Assembly (NCBI GenBank): GCA_963204725.1
Contig: CAUJHH010000026.1
Coordinates: forward strand, 154,829-218,828
Reading direction: 5' to 3'
DNA length: 64,000 nt
Source of the DNA: Planctomycetota bacterium
GTDB lineage: Bacteria; Planctomycetota; Phycisphaerae; Phycisphaerales; UBA1924
Shown: positions 45,724 to 54,281 of the stretch, one piece after another
Layout: each line of letters begins with the position of its first letter
How positions within the stretch are numbered: position 1 is the stretch's first letter
The notes under the pieces: model-generated
Seen by the model: the letters and a program-made list of their open reading frames with translations, nothing else
Database searches by the model: none
Told to the model about the DNA's origin: nothing
Translations under genes and position numbers: made by a program

Positions 45724-46533
45724 TCAATCCCCCGCTGCACGCTTCGGAAGCGGCATGCCGAGCTTCTCGACGACCTTGAGCAGATCCGACCACACCTTTG
45801 CCCTGTTCTCGGTCGTGTACGCACGCAGGAGATATGCCGGGTGGTATGTGGGCATCACCGGAACCTCGAATCCCGAGGGAGCCCGAAACACGGACCAGAG
45901 CCCTCGCAATCGCCCCATCGACTCCTCGGTCGCGAGAATCGTGCGCGAAGCGGGGAGACCCAGCGTGACGATCGCCTCGGGCGCAACGATATCGATCTGC
46001 TCATAGAGATACGGCGCACTCGCACGTGTCTCCTCGATCGTGGGAGTGGCGTTGTTCGGAGGCCTGACCTTCAGGACGTTCGCGATATACACGTCCTCGC
46101 GGCGCAATCCCATCGCGTTGATCATCCGTTCGAGCAACTGCCCAGCGCGGCCGACGAACGGGAGTCCCGACAGATCCTCCTGCTCACCGGGTGCCTCACC
46201 GATGAACATGAGGCGTGCGGCGGGGCTGCCATCGCCAAACACGATGTTGGTGAAACTCGTGATGAAGGGCGCGTGGGGTGCGTCACGCTCGTATCTGGCC
46301 CGCAATGCTTCGAGCATCTGCTGGCGCTCCGCCGCAGACCGTCCGGATCCGCAGGAACCGACAACGGCAGCCTGCCCCGAGAGTTTTGGCTCCACAATCG
46401 AGACCGGCTTTGGTGCTGCGGAAGTGCGATACGCCGGCACAAAGTCGACCCCGAGAAGGGCAGAAGTGCGGGCGTGCTGTGCCGCGAGCCGGGCAAGGCT
46501 CGCGTCCCGTGGAGGAGGTGCGCTGGGAGACAT
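45724..46533 (-). CDS. Family-4-type uracil-DNA glycosylase lacking Fe-S cysteines
   Basis: 269 residues from ATG 46533, with a Pro/Ala-rich N-terminal part. The catalytic core is clear: MFIGEAPGEQEDLSGLPFVG (motif 1), REDVYIANVLKVRPPNN, LGLPASRTIL and PTYHPAYLLR (motif 2). It removes uracil from DNA. Family 4 enzymes coordinate a 4Fe-4S cluster through four Cys. Here the usual KCRPP is KVRPP, the usual CRPYL is SAPYL, and no CxxC precedes the core. The only Cys in the protein is far upstream. Likely functional but cluster-free. Confidence 0.88.
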   Translation of the reverse strand: MSPSAPPPRDASLARLAAQHARTSALLGVDFVPAYRTSAAPKPVSIVEPKLSGQAAVVGSCGSGRSAAERQQMLEALRARYERDAPHAPFITSFTNIVFGDGSPAARLMFIGEAPGEQEDLSGLPFVGRAGQLLERMINAMGLRREDVYIANVLKVRPPNNATPTIEETRASAPYLYEQIDIVAPEAIVTLGLPASRTILATEESMGRLRGLWSVFRAPSGFEVPVMPTYHPAYLLRAYTTENRAKVWSDLLKVVEKLGMPLPKRAAGD

Positions 46534-46714
46534 GGATCGACTGTACCACGGCGACACCGCCGGCACCTGACTTGAGTGGAAGTCGTGGCAATCCGAGCCC
46601 CCAAATCGCCGATCTTGGGTGTACGGACGATCCCTCGGCAGGGTCGTCCTATGCTCCCGCGACGGGACACCCAACTGCGCGGGGTTGTCCGCGCTCGATC
46701 GGAGCCGCCCTTCC

Positions 46715-47530
46715 ATGACCGAGACCTCAACGCTCAATCGTTCCTGGGTGATCCGAATGGGGATCATCACGATCGTGTTCCTCGGCTTCGGCGCGTGGGG
46801 CTGGTACGACGCGATGATCGCCTATCCCCAGCGAGGCCTCAAGGTTGCCGAGTTCATGGAGAAGGAATACCTCGCGAAGGCGGACGAACAGGGCCGCCTG
46901 GTCAACACCAGCGTTCCCGAGCCCGCGAGCACCTGGGCGATGCTCCGAGGCGGCGGCGCGACCAACGAACTCGATCAACTCCGATTCATGTGGCTGGATG
47001 CGCTGAGCATCGTGAACCGCCTGTCCCCCGAGTACACCACGATCGGCGATCCCGCCGCCCGCCTCGCGACGCTGCAGACCCAATGGGGATCTCGAACCAG
47101 CCCCAAGCGTCTGACCCGCCTGGATATCCCGACGCAGTACCTCATCATGGTGAGCTGCACCACGGTCGGGTTGCTGATCCTCCTTGTGATCTTCAAAGTC
47201 TCTCGATCCAAGTACACCTTTGATCCGTCAACCGCGACCCTCACGATGCCCGGCAACAACACCGTCAGACCCGCCGATCTCGCCGAGATCGACAGGCGCA
47301 AGTGGCACAAGTACATCGTCTTCCTCAACATCAAGCCCGACCATGCCGGCCTCGGGGGCAAGTCGATCAAGATCGATCTCTTGCGCCATGCCAAGGTCGA
47401 GCAATGGGTTCTCGCGATGGAGGCCGTCGCGTTTCCTGAAAACGTGAAGCCCGCACCATCAACGGATCAGCCGCACGCACCGTCCGAGTCGGATCCCACC
47501 GCAGAGCCGGTTCCCAACCAAGGGAACTGA
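46715..47530 (+). CDS. Membrane protein with two helices, hypothetical
   Basis: 271 residues. First helix near the N-terminus (MGIITIVFLGFGAWGWYDAMI), a ~120-residue soluble region (GLKVAEFMEKEYLAKADEQG), then a second helix (YLIMVSCTTVGLLILLVIF) and a cytoplasmic domain with a PH-like strand pattern (KYTFDPSTATLTMPGNN), ending in a polar tail. No named domain. Followed 69 bp later by a DUF456 gene on the same strand. Confidence 0.75.
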   Translation: MTETSTLNRSWVIRMGIITIVFLGFGAWGWYDAMIAYPQRGLKVAEFMEKEYLAKADEQGRLVNTSVPEPASTWAMLRGGGATNELDQLRFMWLDALSIVNRLSPEYTTIGDPAARLATLQTQWGSRTSPKRLTRLDIPTQYLIMVSCTTVGLLILLVIFKVSRSKYTFDPSTATLTMPGNNTVRPADLAEIDRRKWHKYIVFLNIKPDHAGLGGKSIKIDLLRHAKVEQWVLAMEAVAFPENVKPAPSTDQPHAPSESDPTAEPVPNQGN

Positions 47531-47599
47531 TCCGGTTTCGTCCGACACCGGGGGCCTCGCGAACCGAACAAGGTCCTGGTCGGAATCCGGAGCCGCCCC

Positions 47600-48109
47600 G
47601 TGTGGATCGCCATCTCTGCAGGACTCGTCTTTCTCCTCGTCGGCGTTGCCGGAGTGCTGCTCACCGCGCTGACCCTCGCCGGGCTCTGGCTCCCGATCCT
47701 CTGCGCGATCATCTGGCAGGTGTTCTTCCCGGAGACATTCTCCCTGTGGACGCTCGGTGGATGCACGCTGATCTGCCTGGGAGGTGAAGCGGTCGAACTT
47801 CTTGGTGCCGCGCACGGCGCGAAACGATCCGGGGGGGGCAGGGCCGCAGCTTGGGGTGCCACGATCGGCAGCTTTCTGGGCGCAATCCTCGGCTCGCTCG
47901 TCTTTCCCATCGTCGGCACAATCCTCGGCGCCGTGGTCGGCGCCGGCGTCGGCGCACTCTCAGCCGAGCGAGGGATTGCCGCCAAACCGTGGAGGCAGTC
48001 GCTCTCGAGCGCCACCGGTGCGGCCAAGGGTCGCGCTCTGGCGCTTGTCGTGAAGACAGCCATCGCGGGCGTGGTCGGACTCTGGGTGCTCATCGACGCG
48101 GTGTTCTGA
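47600..48109 (+). CDS. DUF456 family membrane protein
   Basis: 169 residues, GTG start preceded by GGAG. Three or four helices: VFLLVGVAGVLLTALTLAG, then GCTLICLGGEAVELLGAAHG, and a Gly-rich region (ATIGSFLGAILGSLVFPIVG) typical of DUF456, ending with a helix. Function unknown. A run of eight G (47831-47838) inside the gene is a potential slippage site. Confidence 0.85.
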   Translation: MWIAISAGLVFLLVGVAGVLLTALTLAGLWLPILCAIIWQVFFPETFSLWTLGGCTLICLGGEAVELLGAAHGAKRSGGGRAAAWGATIGSFLGAILGSLVFPIVGTILGAVVGAGVGALSAERGIAAKPWRQSLSSATGAAKGRALALVVKTAIAGVVGLWVLIDAVF

Positions 48110-48232
48110 CGCGAATTCGCATCGACCGGAACTCGGAACCCATCGACCCCGAACCGAACAAGTCGATATGCTCTGCACACGCTGCGGCGGAGCCGTCGGC
48201 ACGATCGACCCAGAGGAAGGGAGTACCGCTGA

Positions 48233-49717
48233 ATGCCCAAGGCATCAGTGAGCCAGGCCAGGCCTGCCAAAGCCGTGAAGGACGCAAGCGACACCGAAAC
48301 CGGCGTCAAGAACTTCGTCCTCGATACCAACATTCTGCTCCACAACCCGAACGCACTGTTCGTGTTCAAGGAGCACAATGTCATCATCCCGTTCACGGTG
48401 ATTGAAGAGCTCGACAAGCTCAAAAGAAAGGAAGACGATCTCGGGCGCAACGCGCGAGAAACGATCCGACATCTCGATCGTCTGCGAACGCAGGGACGCC
48501 TCACCGACGGCGTCCGCTGGGGAGGCTTCAGCCCCAGAGTCGGTGCCGCGGCATCGGTCGGCACAGACGGCCAGACCGGCACCATCCGCATCGACGTCGG
48601 CGAGCGCGACCGCCCCGACGCGATTCGCGAGGAGATGCCCGATAACCGCATCATCGCCGTTGCGTGGCACCTGCAGCAGCAGGGCGTCCGCACGGTCTTC
48701 GTCTCCAAGGACCTGTCGGCCCGCATCAAGTCCGACGCACTTGGCATCACGACCGAGGACTTCGAGAATCAGAAGGTCGATTCCGAGCGGCTCTACACCG
48801 GCTATCTCAATCTGGAGGTCGAGGACGAACTGATCGATCAGCTCTACAAGGATCGCCTCCTGCCCGTGGATCGTCTGACCAAGGCGTTGACCATCACCGA
48901 TCCCGAGGGGCACACCTACGTCCGCAATTTCACCGCCAACCAGTTCGCCGCTCTCAAGAGCAAGGAAGACCCCGACCACACCGGGCTCTGCCGCCGGCTC
49001 GCCGATACGGACCATGTGATCCCCGTGACCGGTCCGCGCAAGCCTGTCTACGGCCTGATGGCCAGAAACGTGCAGCAGACGATGGCCTTCGATCTGCTCA
49101 TGGACGACGAGATCCGTCTCGTCACGCTGCTCGGCGGTGCGGGCACGGGCAAGACGCTGCTCGCGATCGCCGCCGGCATGGCGAAGGTCTACGCCGAGGA
49201 ACGCTACGACAAGCTGCTGGTCGCGCGCCCGATCATGCCGCTCGGCCGCGACATCGGCTACCTTCCCGGCGACAAGGACGAGAAACTCGGCGCGTGGATG
49301 CAGCCGATCTTCGACAATCTGGAATACCTGCTCTCCACGCGCGGCGCACAGCTCCAGACCGCGGATTCGCACTCGAGCGAGCAGCGCATCGAGAAGCTCA
49401 TCGCCGACGGACGCCTGGTGCTCGAGCCTTTGACCTACATCCGAGGCCGCTCGATCCCGCACCAGTTCATGATCGTCGACGAAGCGCAGAACCTCACGCC
49501 ACACGAGGTAAAGACGATTGTGAGCCGCGTCGGCGAGGGCACCAAGCTCGTCCTCACTGGCGATATCGGGCAGATCGACAACCCGTATCTCGACTCATCC
49601 TCGAACGGACTCTCGTACACGGTCGAGAAAATGAAGAGCCTCGGGATCGTCGGCCACGTCACGCTTGCCAAGAGCGAACGATCGGAGCTCGCCAGTCTCG
49701 CCGCAGCCCGGTTGTGA
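48233..49717 (+). CDS. PIN-PhoH family ATPase
   Basis: 494 residues. N-terminal PIN-domain nuclease (KNFVLDTNILLHNP with D31; PFTVIEELDKLK; DNRIIAVAWHLQ) followed by a PhoH P-loop ATPase: Walker A LLGGAGTGKTLLAIAAG near residue 301, RPIMPLGRDIGYLPGD, and Walker B QFMIVDEAQNLTPHE, then LTGDIGQIDNPYLDSSSNGL. This is the PhoH2/YlaK type, described as an RNA helicase and ribonuclease in mycobacteria. No antitoxin is adjacent. Stop lies 29 bp from the stop of the convergent TPR gene. Confidence 0.95.
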   Translation: MPKASVSQARPAKAVKDASDTETGVKNFVLDTNILLHNPNALFVFKEHNVIIPFTVIEELDKLKRKEDDLGRNARETIRHLDRLRTQGRLTDGVRWGGFSPRVGAAASVGTDGQTGTIRIDVGERDRPDAIREEMPDNRIIAVAWHLQQQGVRTVFVSKDLSARIKSDALGITTEDFENQKVDSERLYTGYLNLEVEDELIDQLYKDRLLPVDRLTKALTITDPEGHTYVRNFTANQFAALKSKEDPDHTGLCRRLADTDHVIPVTGPRKPVYGLMARNVQQTMAFDLLMDDEIRLVTLLGGAGTGKTLLAIAAGMAKVYAEERYDKLLVARPIMPLGRDIGYLPGDKDEKLGAWMQPIFDNLEYLLSTRGAQLQTADSHSSEQRIEKLIADGRLVLEPLTYIRGRSIPHQFMIVDEAQNLTPHEVKTIVSRVGEGTKLVLTGDIGQIDNPYLDSSSNGLSYTVEKMKSLGIVGHVTLAKSERSELASLAAARL

Positions 49718-49746
49718 CGCGGCCTCCATCGTGTCCCAGACGCGCC

Positions 49747-50388
49747 TCACGGCACTCGAGACGCCAGGGCCGCGGTGACAAGCTGCTGCTGGCGCTCGAA
49801 GTACTCGCGGTACTTCGGGTCGCTCTCGATGAGCAGCGCCCGGCGCACCCGATCGAGCGTCGCCTCATCGCGGACGCGGACCATCTCAGCCGAGCGGACC
49901 GCGCCCCGCAGCGATTCGATCCGATTCGGATCCCGCTCCAGGGCCATGCCGTAGTACTTGAGCGCATCCGTCGCCCAGCCGCTCCGCACATAGCAGATCG
50001 CGATATTCTCCAATGGGCGCGGGTCCGACTGCGAGAGGTCGGCCGCCACCTTGAACGCGCTGACCGCATCGGCGTAGTTCTGCGACTCCATCAGCAGCAC
50101 GCCGAGATTGTTCCACGCCGCGGGCATGTCACGCCACGTCGAAACGGCACGCTTGTAGGTGTCGATGGCCTTCTCGTTCTCACCCCGGGCGGCCAACCGC
50201 TGCGCATCCTTCGCCAGCTCCAGTCCCTTGGACTGGCTCTGCATGCTCGCGTCGATCAACTGTGCCGTGTCCTGCTTGGGTGTCGAGGCACAGCCCGGGC
50301 CGATCGCGACAAGGCAGACAACCATCGCCGCAGCCCCACCGATCGGTAGGCCGATGAGCCGCCCCGTTCCCCACCTCGCTGCTTGCAT
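49747..50388 (-). CDS. TPR-repeat lipoprotein at the end of the type II-like operon
   Basis: 213 residues from ATG 50388; ATG 50418 or GTG 50445 would lengthen the n-region. A hydrophobic segment ends IGPGC, a permissive lipobox. Two or three tetratricopeptide repeats follow (AARGENEKAIDTYKRAVSTW; AWNNLGVLLMESQNYADAVSAF; DPRPLENIAICYVRSGWATDAL). Placed 12 nt after the GspM-like stop, so it belongs to the operon. By analogy with pilotin or PilF-type TPR lipoproteins it may help an outer-membrane secretin assemble (inference). Confidence 0.8.
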   Translation of the reverse strand: MQAARWGTGRLIGLPIGGAAAMVVCLVAIGPGCASTPKQDTAQLIDASMQSQSKGLELAKDAQRLAARGENEKAIDTYKRAVSTWRDMPAAWNNLGVLLMESQNYADAVSAFKVAADLSQSDPRPLENIAICYVRSGWATDALKYYGMALERDPNRIESLRGAVRSAEMVRVRDEATLDRVRRALLIESDPKYREYFERQQQLVTAALASRVP

Positions 50389-50399
50389 TCCCGTCGTAC

Positions 50400-50993
50400 T
50401 CACTGGCTTCGCTCCCATCGTGACAGCGTCACGGTCACTACCCACGCCTGCGCCTCAGGCCGGATCTTGAGAGCCTGCACCTCAAGGCCAGGGATCCCCT
50501 CGACGCACTTCTGGATCCAAAGCATGACATTCTCGAGACTCGGGTCTCGGATGTCGTATGGATATCGATACATCGTCGCGCCGCCCTTGGTCTCCCCGGT
50601 GCCGCGCCGGTGGTTGAGAGACTGGGTCAGCCCCGCCTCCGTCGCGTACACCTCCAGCCGATTCAGGATCAGCGGGATCGGCGCGCCAAAGCCGCCGGTC
50701 GGGTCGCTCGACGCCCGCTGGTCGAACGCGGCCAGCTCCGCCGCGGTCGAGATCACCCGCTCGGCGTCTCGCTGCTGTCGCTTCATGCTTCGTATGGCGC
50801 TGGCACGCTTGTTCGTGGCGGAGGCCATGTAGATGAACGATGCGACAAGGAGCAACGTCGCGAGAAGCACCAGATGGCGGGGACGGTTCAGCCGCTCGGT
50901 TGTCGATGCCGACGACGCGATCGCGAACCGATCGTCGAGCGAGGCACGCGACGAGGGATCAACCCGGGCGGAGAGCGATGAAGAGCCGCTCAC
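50400..50993 (-). CDS. GspM-like inner-membrane protein
   Basis: 197 residues from a GTG at 50993 that overlaps the previous stop (GTGA). One membrane helix (LVLLATLLLVASFIYMAS, 41-58), a coiled segment, then an alpha/beta region (VEGIPGLEVQALKIRPEAQAWVVTVTL) consistent with a ferredoxin-like domain. Topology and position after a GspL-like protein indicate GspM/PilO function. Sequence-level assignment is weak. Confidence 0.65.
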   Translation of the reverse strand: MSGSSSLSARVDPSSRASLDDRFAIASSASTTERLNRPRHLVLLATLLLVASFIYMASATNKRASAIRSMKRQQRDAERVISTAAELAAFDQRASSDPTGGFGAPIPLILNRLEVYATEAGLTQSLNHRRGTGETKGGATMYRYPYDIRDPSLENVMLWIQKCVEGIPGLEVQALKIRPEAQAWVVTVTLSRWERSQ

Positions 50994-52651
50994 GAGCCGC
51001 CCCCCGATCCGCCGATCGCGGTTCTCGATGGCCACAGTCCGGAGAGCGTGCAGCGAACCCGCCGATCGGGGCTGCCCTCGACCGTTCGAATATCCGCTTT
51101 CCACGAGATGCTCAATCCCTCAAGGTCGCGGCACGCCGCCTCGATCTCTTGCGCCATCACCGTGTCCGGAACAAAGAACGTTACCCGCCCGTTCGTCGGT
51201 GTGAGATCAATGTCCTCGAGCGTCAGCGTCGGCATCGACAGCAGGAATGAGAGCCCCTCGAGCTCACGCATGATCGGGCGAGCGGGCTGGAACGCGTCGG
51301 GTGGCATGCTGCGGCGCCTCGCGACCGCCAACTCGGTCTCGAGTTCCTCAGCCATGAACGGGCTGCCGGCGATCGCCGGCCTCACCGCGGCTACCGCATC
51401 GCTCGCCCTCGATCGAGCGTCGCGCGCTGCGGCAAGGATCTTGCTCGACTGCGACCCCATTCGCCATGCACTCGCGCTGATCAGTGCCGCGAGAAGCACG
51501 ATCGCGATCGCGATCCAACGATACATCGACCGATGGGCACGCGAGGGCCTCATCCCGAGCGCGACGAGCGCCCGCTGCGGATCGCTCGGATCGACCGCTC
51601 TCGTGTCGACTCGTTCTGCAAGCCGACGCAGCGTGGATCCGATCGGATCCACATCGATCGCCATATCAACGGATGTGTGGGGCATCGCCTGAGCGAGCGC
51701 AGATCCAAAGGTCGCCGCGCCGTTCGATTCGGACGCCACCACAACGATCCGCGCCGGCGACGCGCCCGTCTGTACACCCCAGGAGAGGAACGCCGTGGCA
51801 AGCCGCGCCGCGTGCTCCGTCGTGAGGCAGGCCTCCACCCTCTCGCCGTCAGTTACCGTTGGTGTGAGCATCGAACCAGCCGCGATGAGACCGCCCTCTC
51901 TGGACCAGACCCAGAGCACTCGCCCCGCGTCGGCATCAACGATCACCGTCGCTTGGGTCGATGCGGTCTCGGACACGACGCGTCCGTCCACCTCCGCACC
52001 GGGGCTCAGGCGCGTCCACGACTGGTCCCAGGCGAGCGCGACAGCGTGCCAAATGGAGATCGCAGATCCCACCTGCACGCCAAGCGTGTCCAGATCGTCG
52101 GCCAGCACCCGAATCGTCGCGTCGGGCACGGCAAGCACCGGAACCCGAACACCCGCGCCGACAACCGCCTTGCTGTCGTCCTTCTTCGCTCCCGACCAGC
52201 GCTTTCGCGCCGGTTTCGTCGCATGTGCGAGCGGCTGGAGTCCAACCTCGGCACGATCCCCGAACACGGTCGAAATCGTCGCAATCGCGCTCGGCTGGAC
52301 GCCGTCTCCATCCACACCCATGGCCGTCCGCTGGCGAAGCACGGCCTCAACCACGGGGGCCTCGAACGAGGGCGCAGCGGTCCACGCGCACGCCGACGAG
52401 TCCGCGTCGACGCACAACACATCAAGCTCGGCCCTCGAACGCGAGCCGTTCCGCGATGCGCTCAGCCGATCCCGCAGCCACGCCGCCAACTCCGAGGCGT
52501 GCCGAATGGAGCCGGTCGCGATGTCTGTTCCACCCGCTGCGACGGAGGGGGTCCAGACTTCCTCGGCCCGCATCCCGGCCAGGCGTGCGCGTGTCAGACG
52601 CACACCCCGATCCGAACGCTCGACATAACAGACGCGCGGGCTGCTCATCAC
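50990..52651 (-). CDS. GspL-like protein
   Basis: 553 residues. The N-terminal ~360 residues have an actin-like pattern (VCYVERSDRGVRLTRARL; ATVIVDADAGRVLWVWSREG), degenerate as in GspL. A membrane helix follows (WIAIAIVLLAALISASAW, about 376-393), then a coiled region and a C-terminal ferredoxin-like strand pattern (RVTFFVPDTVMAQEIEAAC). This is GspL architecture: cytoplasmic actin-like domain, one helix, periplasmic domain. It would anchor the (missing) GspE. Start overlaps the upstream stop by 4 nt. Confidence 0.7.
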   Translation of the reverse strand: MMSSPRVCYVERSDRGVRLTRARLAGMRAEEVWTPSVAAGGTDIATGSIRHASELAAWLRDRLSASRNGSRSRAELDVLCVDADSSACAWTAAPSFEAPVVEAVLRQRTAMGVDGDGVQPSAIATISTVFGDRAEVGLQPLAHATKPARKRWSGAKKDDSKAVVGAGVRVPVLAVPDATIRVLADDLDTLGVQVGSAISIWHAVALAWDQSWTRLSPGAEVDGRVVSETASTQATVIVDADAGRVLWVWSREGGLIAAGSMLTPTVTDGERVEACLTTEHAARLATAFLSWGVQTGASPARIVVVASESNGAATFGSALAQAMPHTSVDMAIDVDPIGSTLRRLAERVDTRAVDPSDPQRALVALGMRPSRAHRSMYRWIAIAIVLLAALISASAWRMGSQSSKILAAARDARSRASDAVAAVRPAIAGSPFMAEELETELAVARRRSMPPDAFQPARPIMRELEGLSFLLSMPTLTLEDIDLTPTNGRVTFFVPDTVMAQEIEAACRDLEGLSISWKADIRTVEGSPDRRVRCTLSGLWPSRTAIGGSGGGS

Positions 52652-53391
52652 TCATCCCGCCCGAAGCCGCCCTGCTCGTTGACTCGGAATCGATCGCTCC
52701 CCGGCGGCCTGATCGGTCGGGCCCGGTCACGAAACTCGGTCCGTCCACGGCGCAAGGCCTCGATCGCCGCCTCACGCGACGGGTCGATGCCATTCTGATC
52801 CATCACGCGGTTCTCGGCCATCGGAACGATTGGAGCAGGATCGAGTCTGTTGAGCGACGCACCCTTTTTCTCTGACCGCTCGACGCGCAGGCGGGCTCCC
52901 TCCTGTTCGATCTCGACCCCCCCCTCGCCAATCGCGACCACCCGCACGCCCTCGTGCACGCGCCCCTCCCACATCACCACCTGCCGACCTCCGACCCGCA
53001 TCAGCGCGAGCAAACGCCCCGGTTCCCGGATCAATCCGAGGAACGAGACCTCGTCGGAGACCAACTCCGTATGGGTCTCCGGATCGCCCGGGTCGTCGAT
53101 TGTCGGCTCAACGGCAACGATCACAGGCTTTGGTGCGTTCGCGACCGTCGCGAGCCGGACTGCGATGCCGCCCGGATCGACAGGAATCGTGCCAGGGCTT
53201 TCCGTCCCGGTCGAAGCGTGATCGCTCGGTGTCGTCGCGAGTTCTGTCGGAGGCACCGGCTTTGAAGCCCGACCACCCGGAAGCCCGAAAACCGCCACGG
53301 CACCCCCACCAATCGTGATCGCAACCGCCGCCAGACGCGCCGCGCCGGTGACTTTCTGCGCCCTATTCCGATCGATGTTCATCTGGCCCAT
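52648..53391 (-). CDS. GspC/PilP-like protein
   Basis: 247 residues. One N-terminal membrane helix (AARLAAVAITIGGGAVAVFG, 17-36), a Pro/Thr-rich linker, then a homology-region-like module (FLGLIREPGRLLALMRVGGR; VMWEGRVHEGVRVVAIGEGG; EIEQEGARLRV) as in GspC and PilP, which bind the secretin. No PDZ domain is present. The C-terminus is charged. ATG 53382 is an alternative start. Overlaps the GspL-like gene by 4 nt. Confidence 0.65.
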   Translation of the reverse strand: MGQMNIDRNRAQKVTGAARLAAVAITIGGGAVAVFGLPGGRASKPVPPTELATTPSDHASTGTESPGTIPVDPGGIAVRLATVANAPKPVIVAVEPTIDDPGDPETHTELVSDEVSFLGLIREPGRLLALMRVGGRQVVMWEGRVHEGVRVVAIGEGGVEIEQEGARLRVERSEKKGASLNRLDPAPIVPMAENRVMDQNGIDPSREAAIEALRRGRTEFRDRARPIRPPGSDRFRVNEQGGFGRDE

Positions 53392-53435
53392 GGTCCGTGC
53401 TGACTCCGATTCAATCTCCCTTGTCGGTCCGTCGC

Positions 53436-54281
53436 TCACTGTATCGGCAGTTTCTGCCACGTGAGGAACGCGCTGCTCTTCTCCCAGATGCCGCCGGTGC
53501 CGCTTCGTCCCGGGCGTCTGGGAGCGACCACGATGTGCCCGCCTTCCCTCCCGACCACCGTTCCGGCCGTTCCACGCCGCAATTCCACCGTGACAAACCA
53601 CAGCGCCGGCTCGGCGATCAGCACCTCGTTGAGTCTGGCTCGGACCTCGGGCGTCACCGCCAGCGTGATCGCGATCTTGGCGACGTCGGACTGCTGGACC
53701 GTGCCCCCGGCGCGTATCGAAAGGATGCGCTGCGCAAACTCCCTTGCGCCGTCACGCCCGCCAACCGAAGTGAACGCCGCTTCCAGCACCTCGGCGGGCG
53801 CGGATCGCATGCTGACCGGAACCGGCCCGACCGATCGAGTGAGAGGTGGCAGGGCCGGATCGCGTGCACCCGTCGGCAACGCCGCCCGCATGGTCTGTAC
53901 ACGCTCGAAGTCTCGCCCCGTCAAGCCCGCCGGAGAACCGAGCACGGCCCCCTGGGCATCCGCAAACGAGATCTCGGCTCGGAGTCCCTCGCCAAGGTCC
54001 AGCGTCAGCACCCGCTGCCCGTCGACGATCATCGACGCCAGCGAACGCCCGGAGAGCGATCTGATCCAGGAATCGATCAGCTCTTGGTATCCCTTCGCGG
54101 CGTGGTGCCGCTGGTACGCCTCGACCTGCCTCGCGATCCCGAGCCGCTGCGTCAACTGGCGCTCAAGCATGACACCCAGCATCGTGGTCACACCCGCTGC
54201 CGCCAGTGCCGCGAGCACGAGCGCGTATCCACGCCGCGTGCGTGGACGCCGTCTGGTCAAGATGGTAAATCTGCGTCTCAT
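53436..54281 (-). CDS. GspK-like minor pseudopilin
   Basis: 281 residues. Prepilin-like N-terminus RRGYALVLAALAAAGV with cleavage after G18. Glu at +5 is absent, as is typical of GspK. A large soluble domain follows (DFERVQTMRAALPTG; SMRSAPAEVLEAAF resembles the N-x-N-T-A-P-xx-L segment of GspK). It caps the pseudopilus tip together with GspI and GspJ. The stop of GspJ overlaps this gene's ATG by 4 nt. Confidence 0.85.
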   Translation of the reverse strand: MRRRFTILTRRRPRTRRGYALVLAALAAAGVTTMLGVMLERQLTQRLGIARQVEAYQRHHAAKGYQELIDSWIRSLSGRSLASMIVDGQRVLTLDLGEGLRAEISFADAQGAVLGSPAGLTGRDFERVQTMRAALPTGARDPALPPLTRSVGPVPVSMRSAPAEVLEAAFTSVGGRDGAREFAQRILSIRAGGTVQQSDVAKIAITLAVTPEVRARLNEVLIAEPALWFVTVELRRGTAGTVVGREGGHIVVAPRRPGRSGTGGIWEKSSAFLTWQKLPIQ

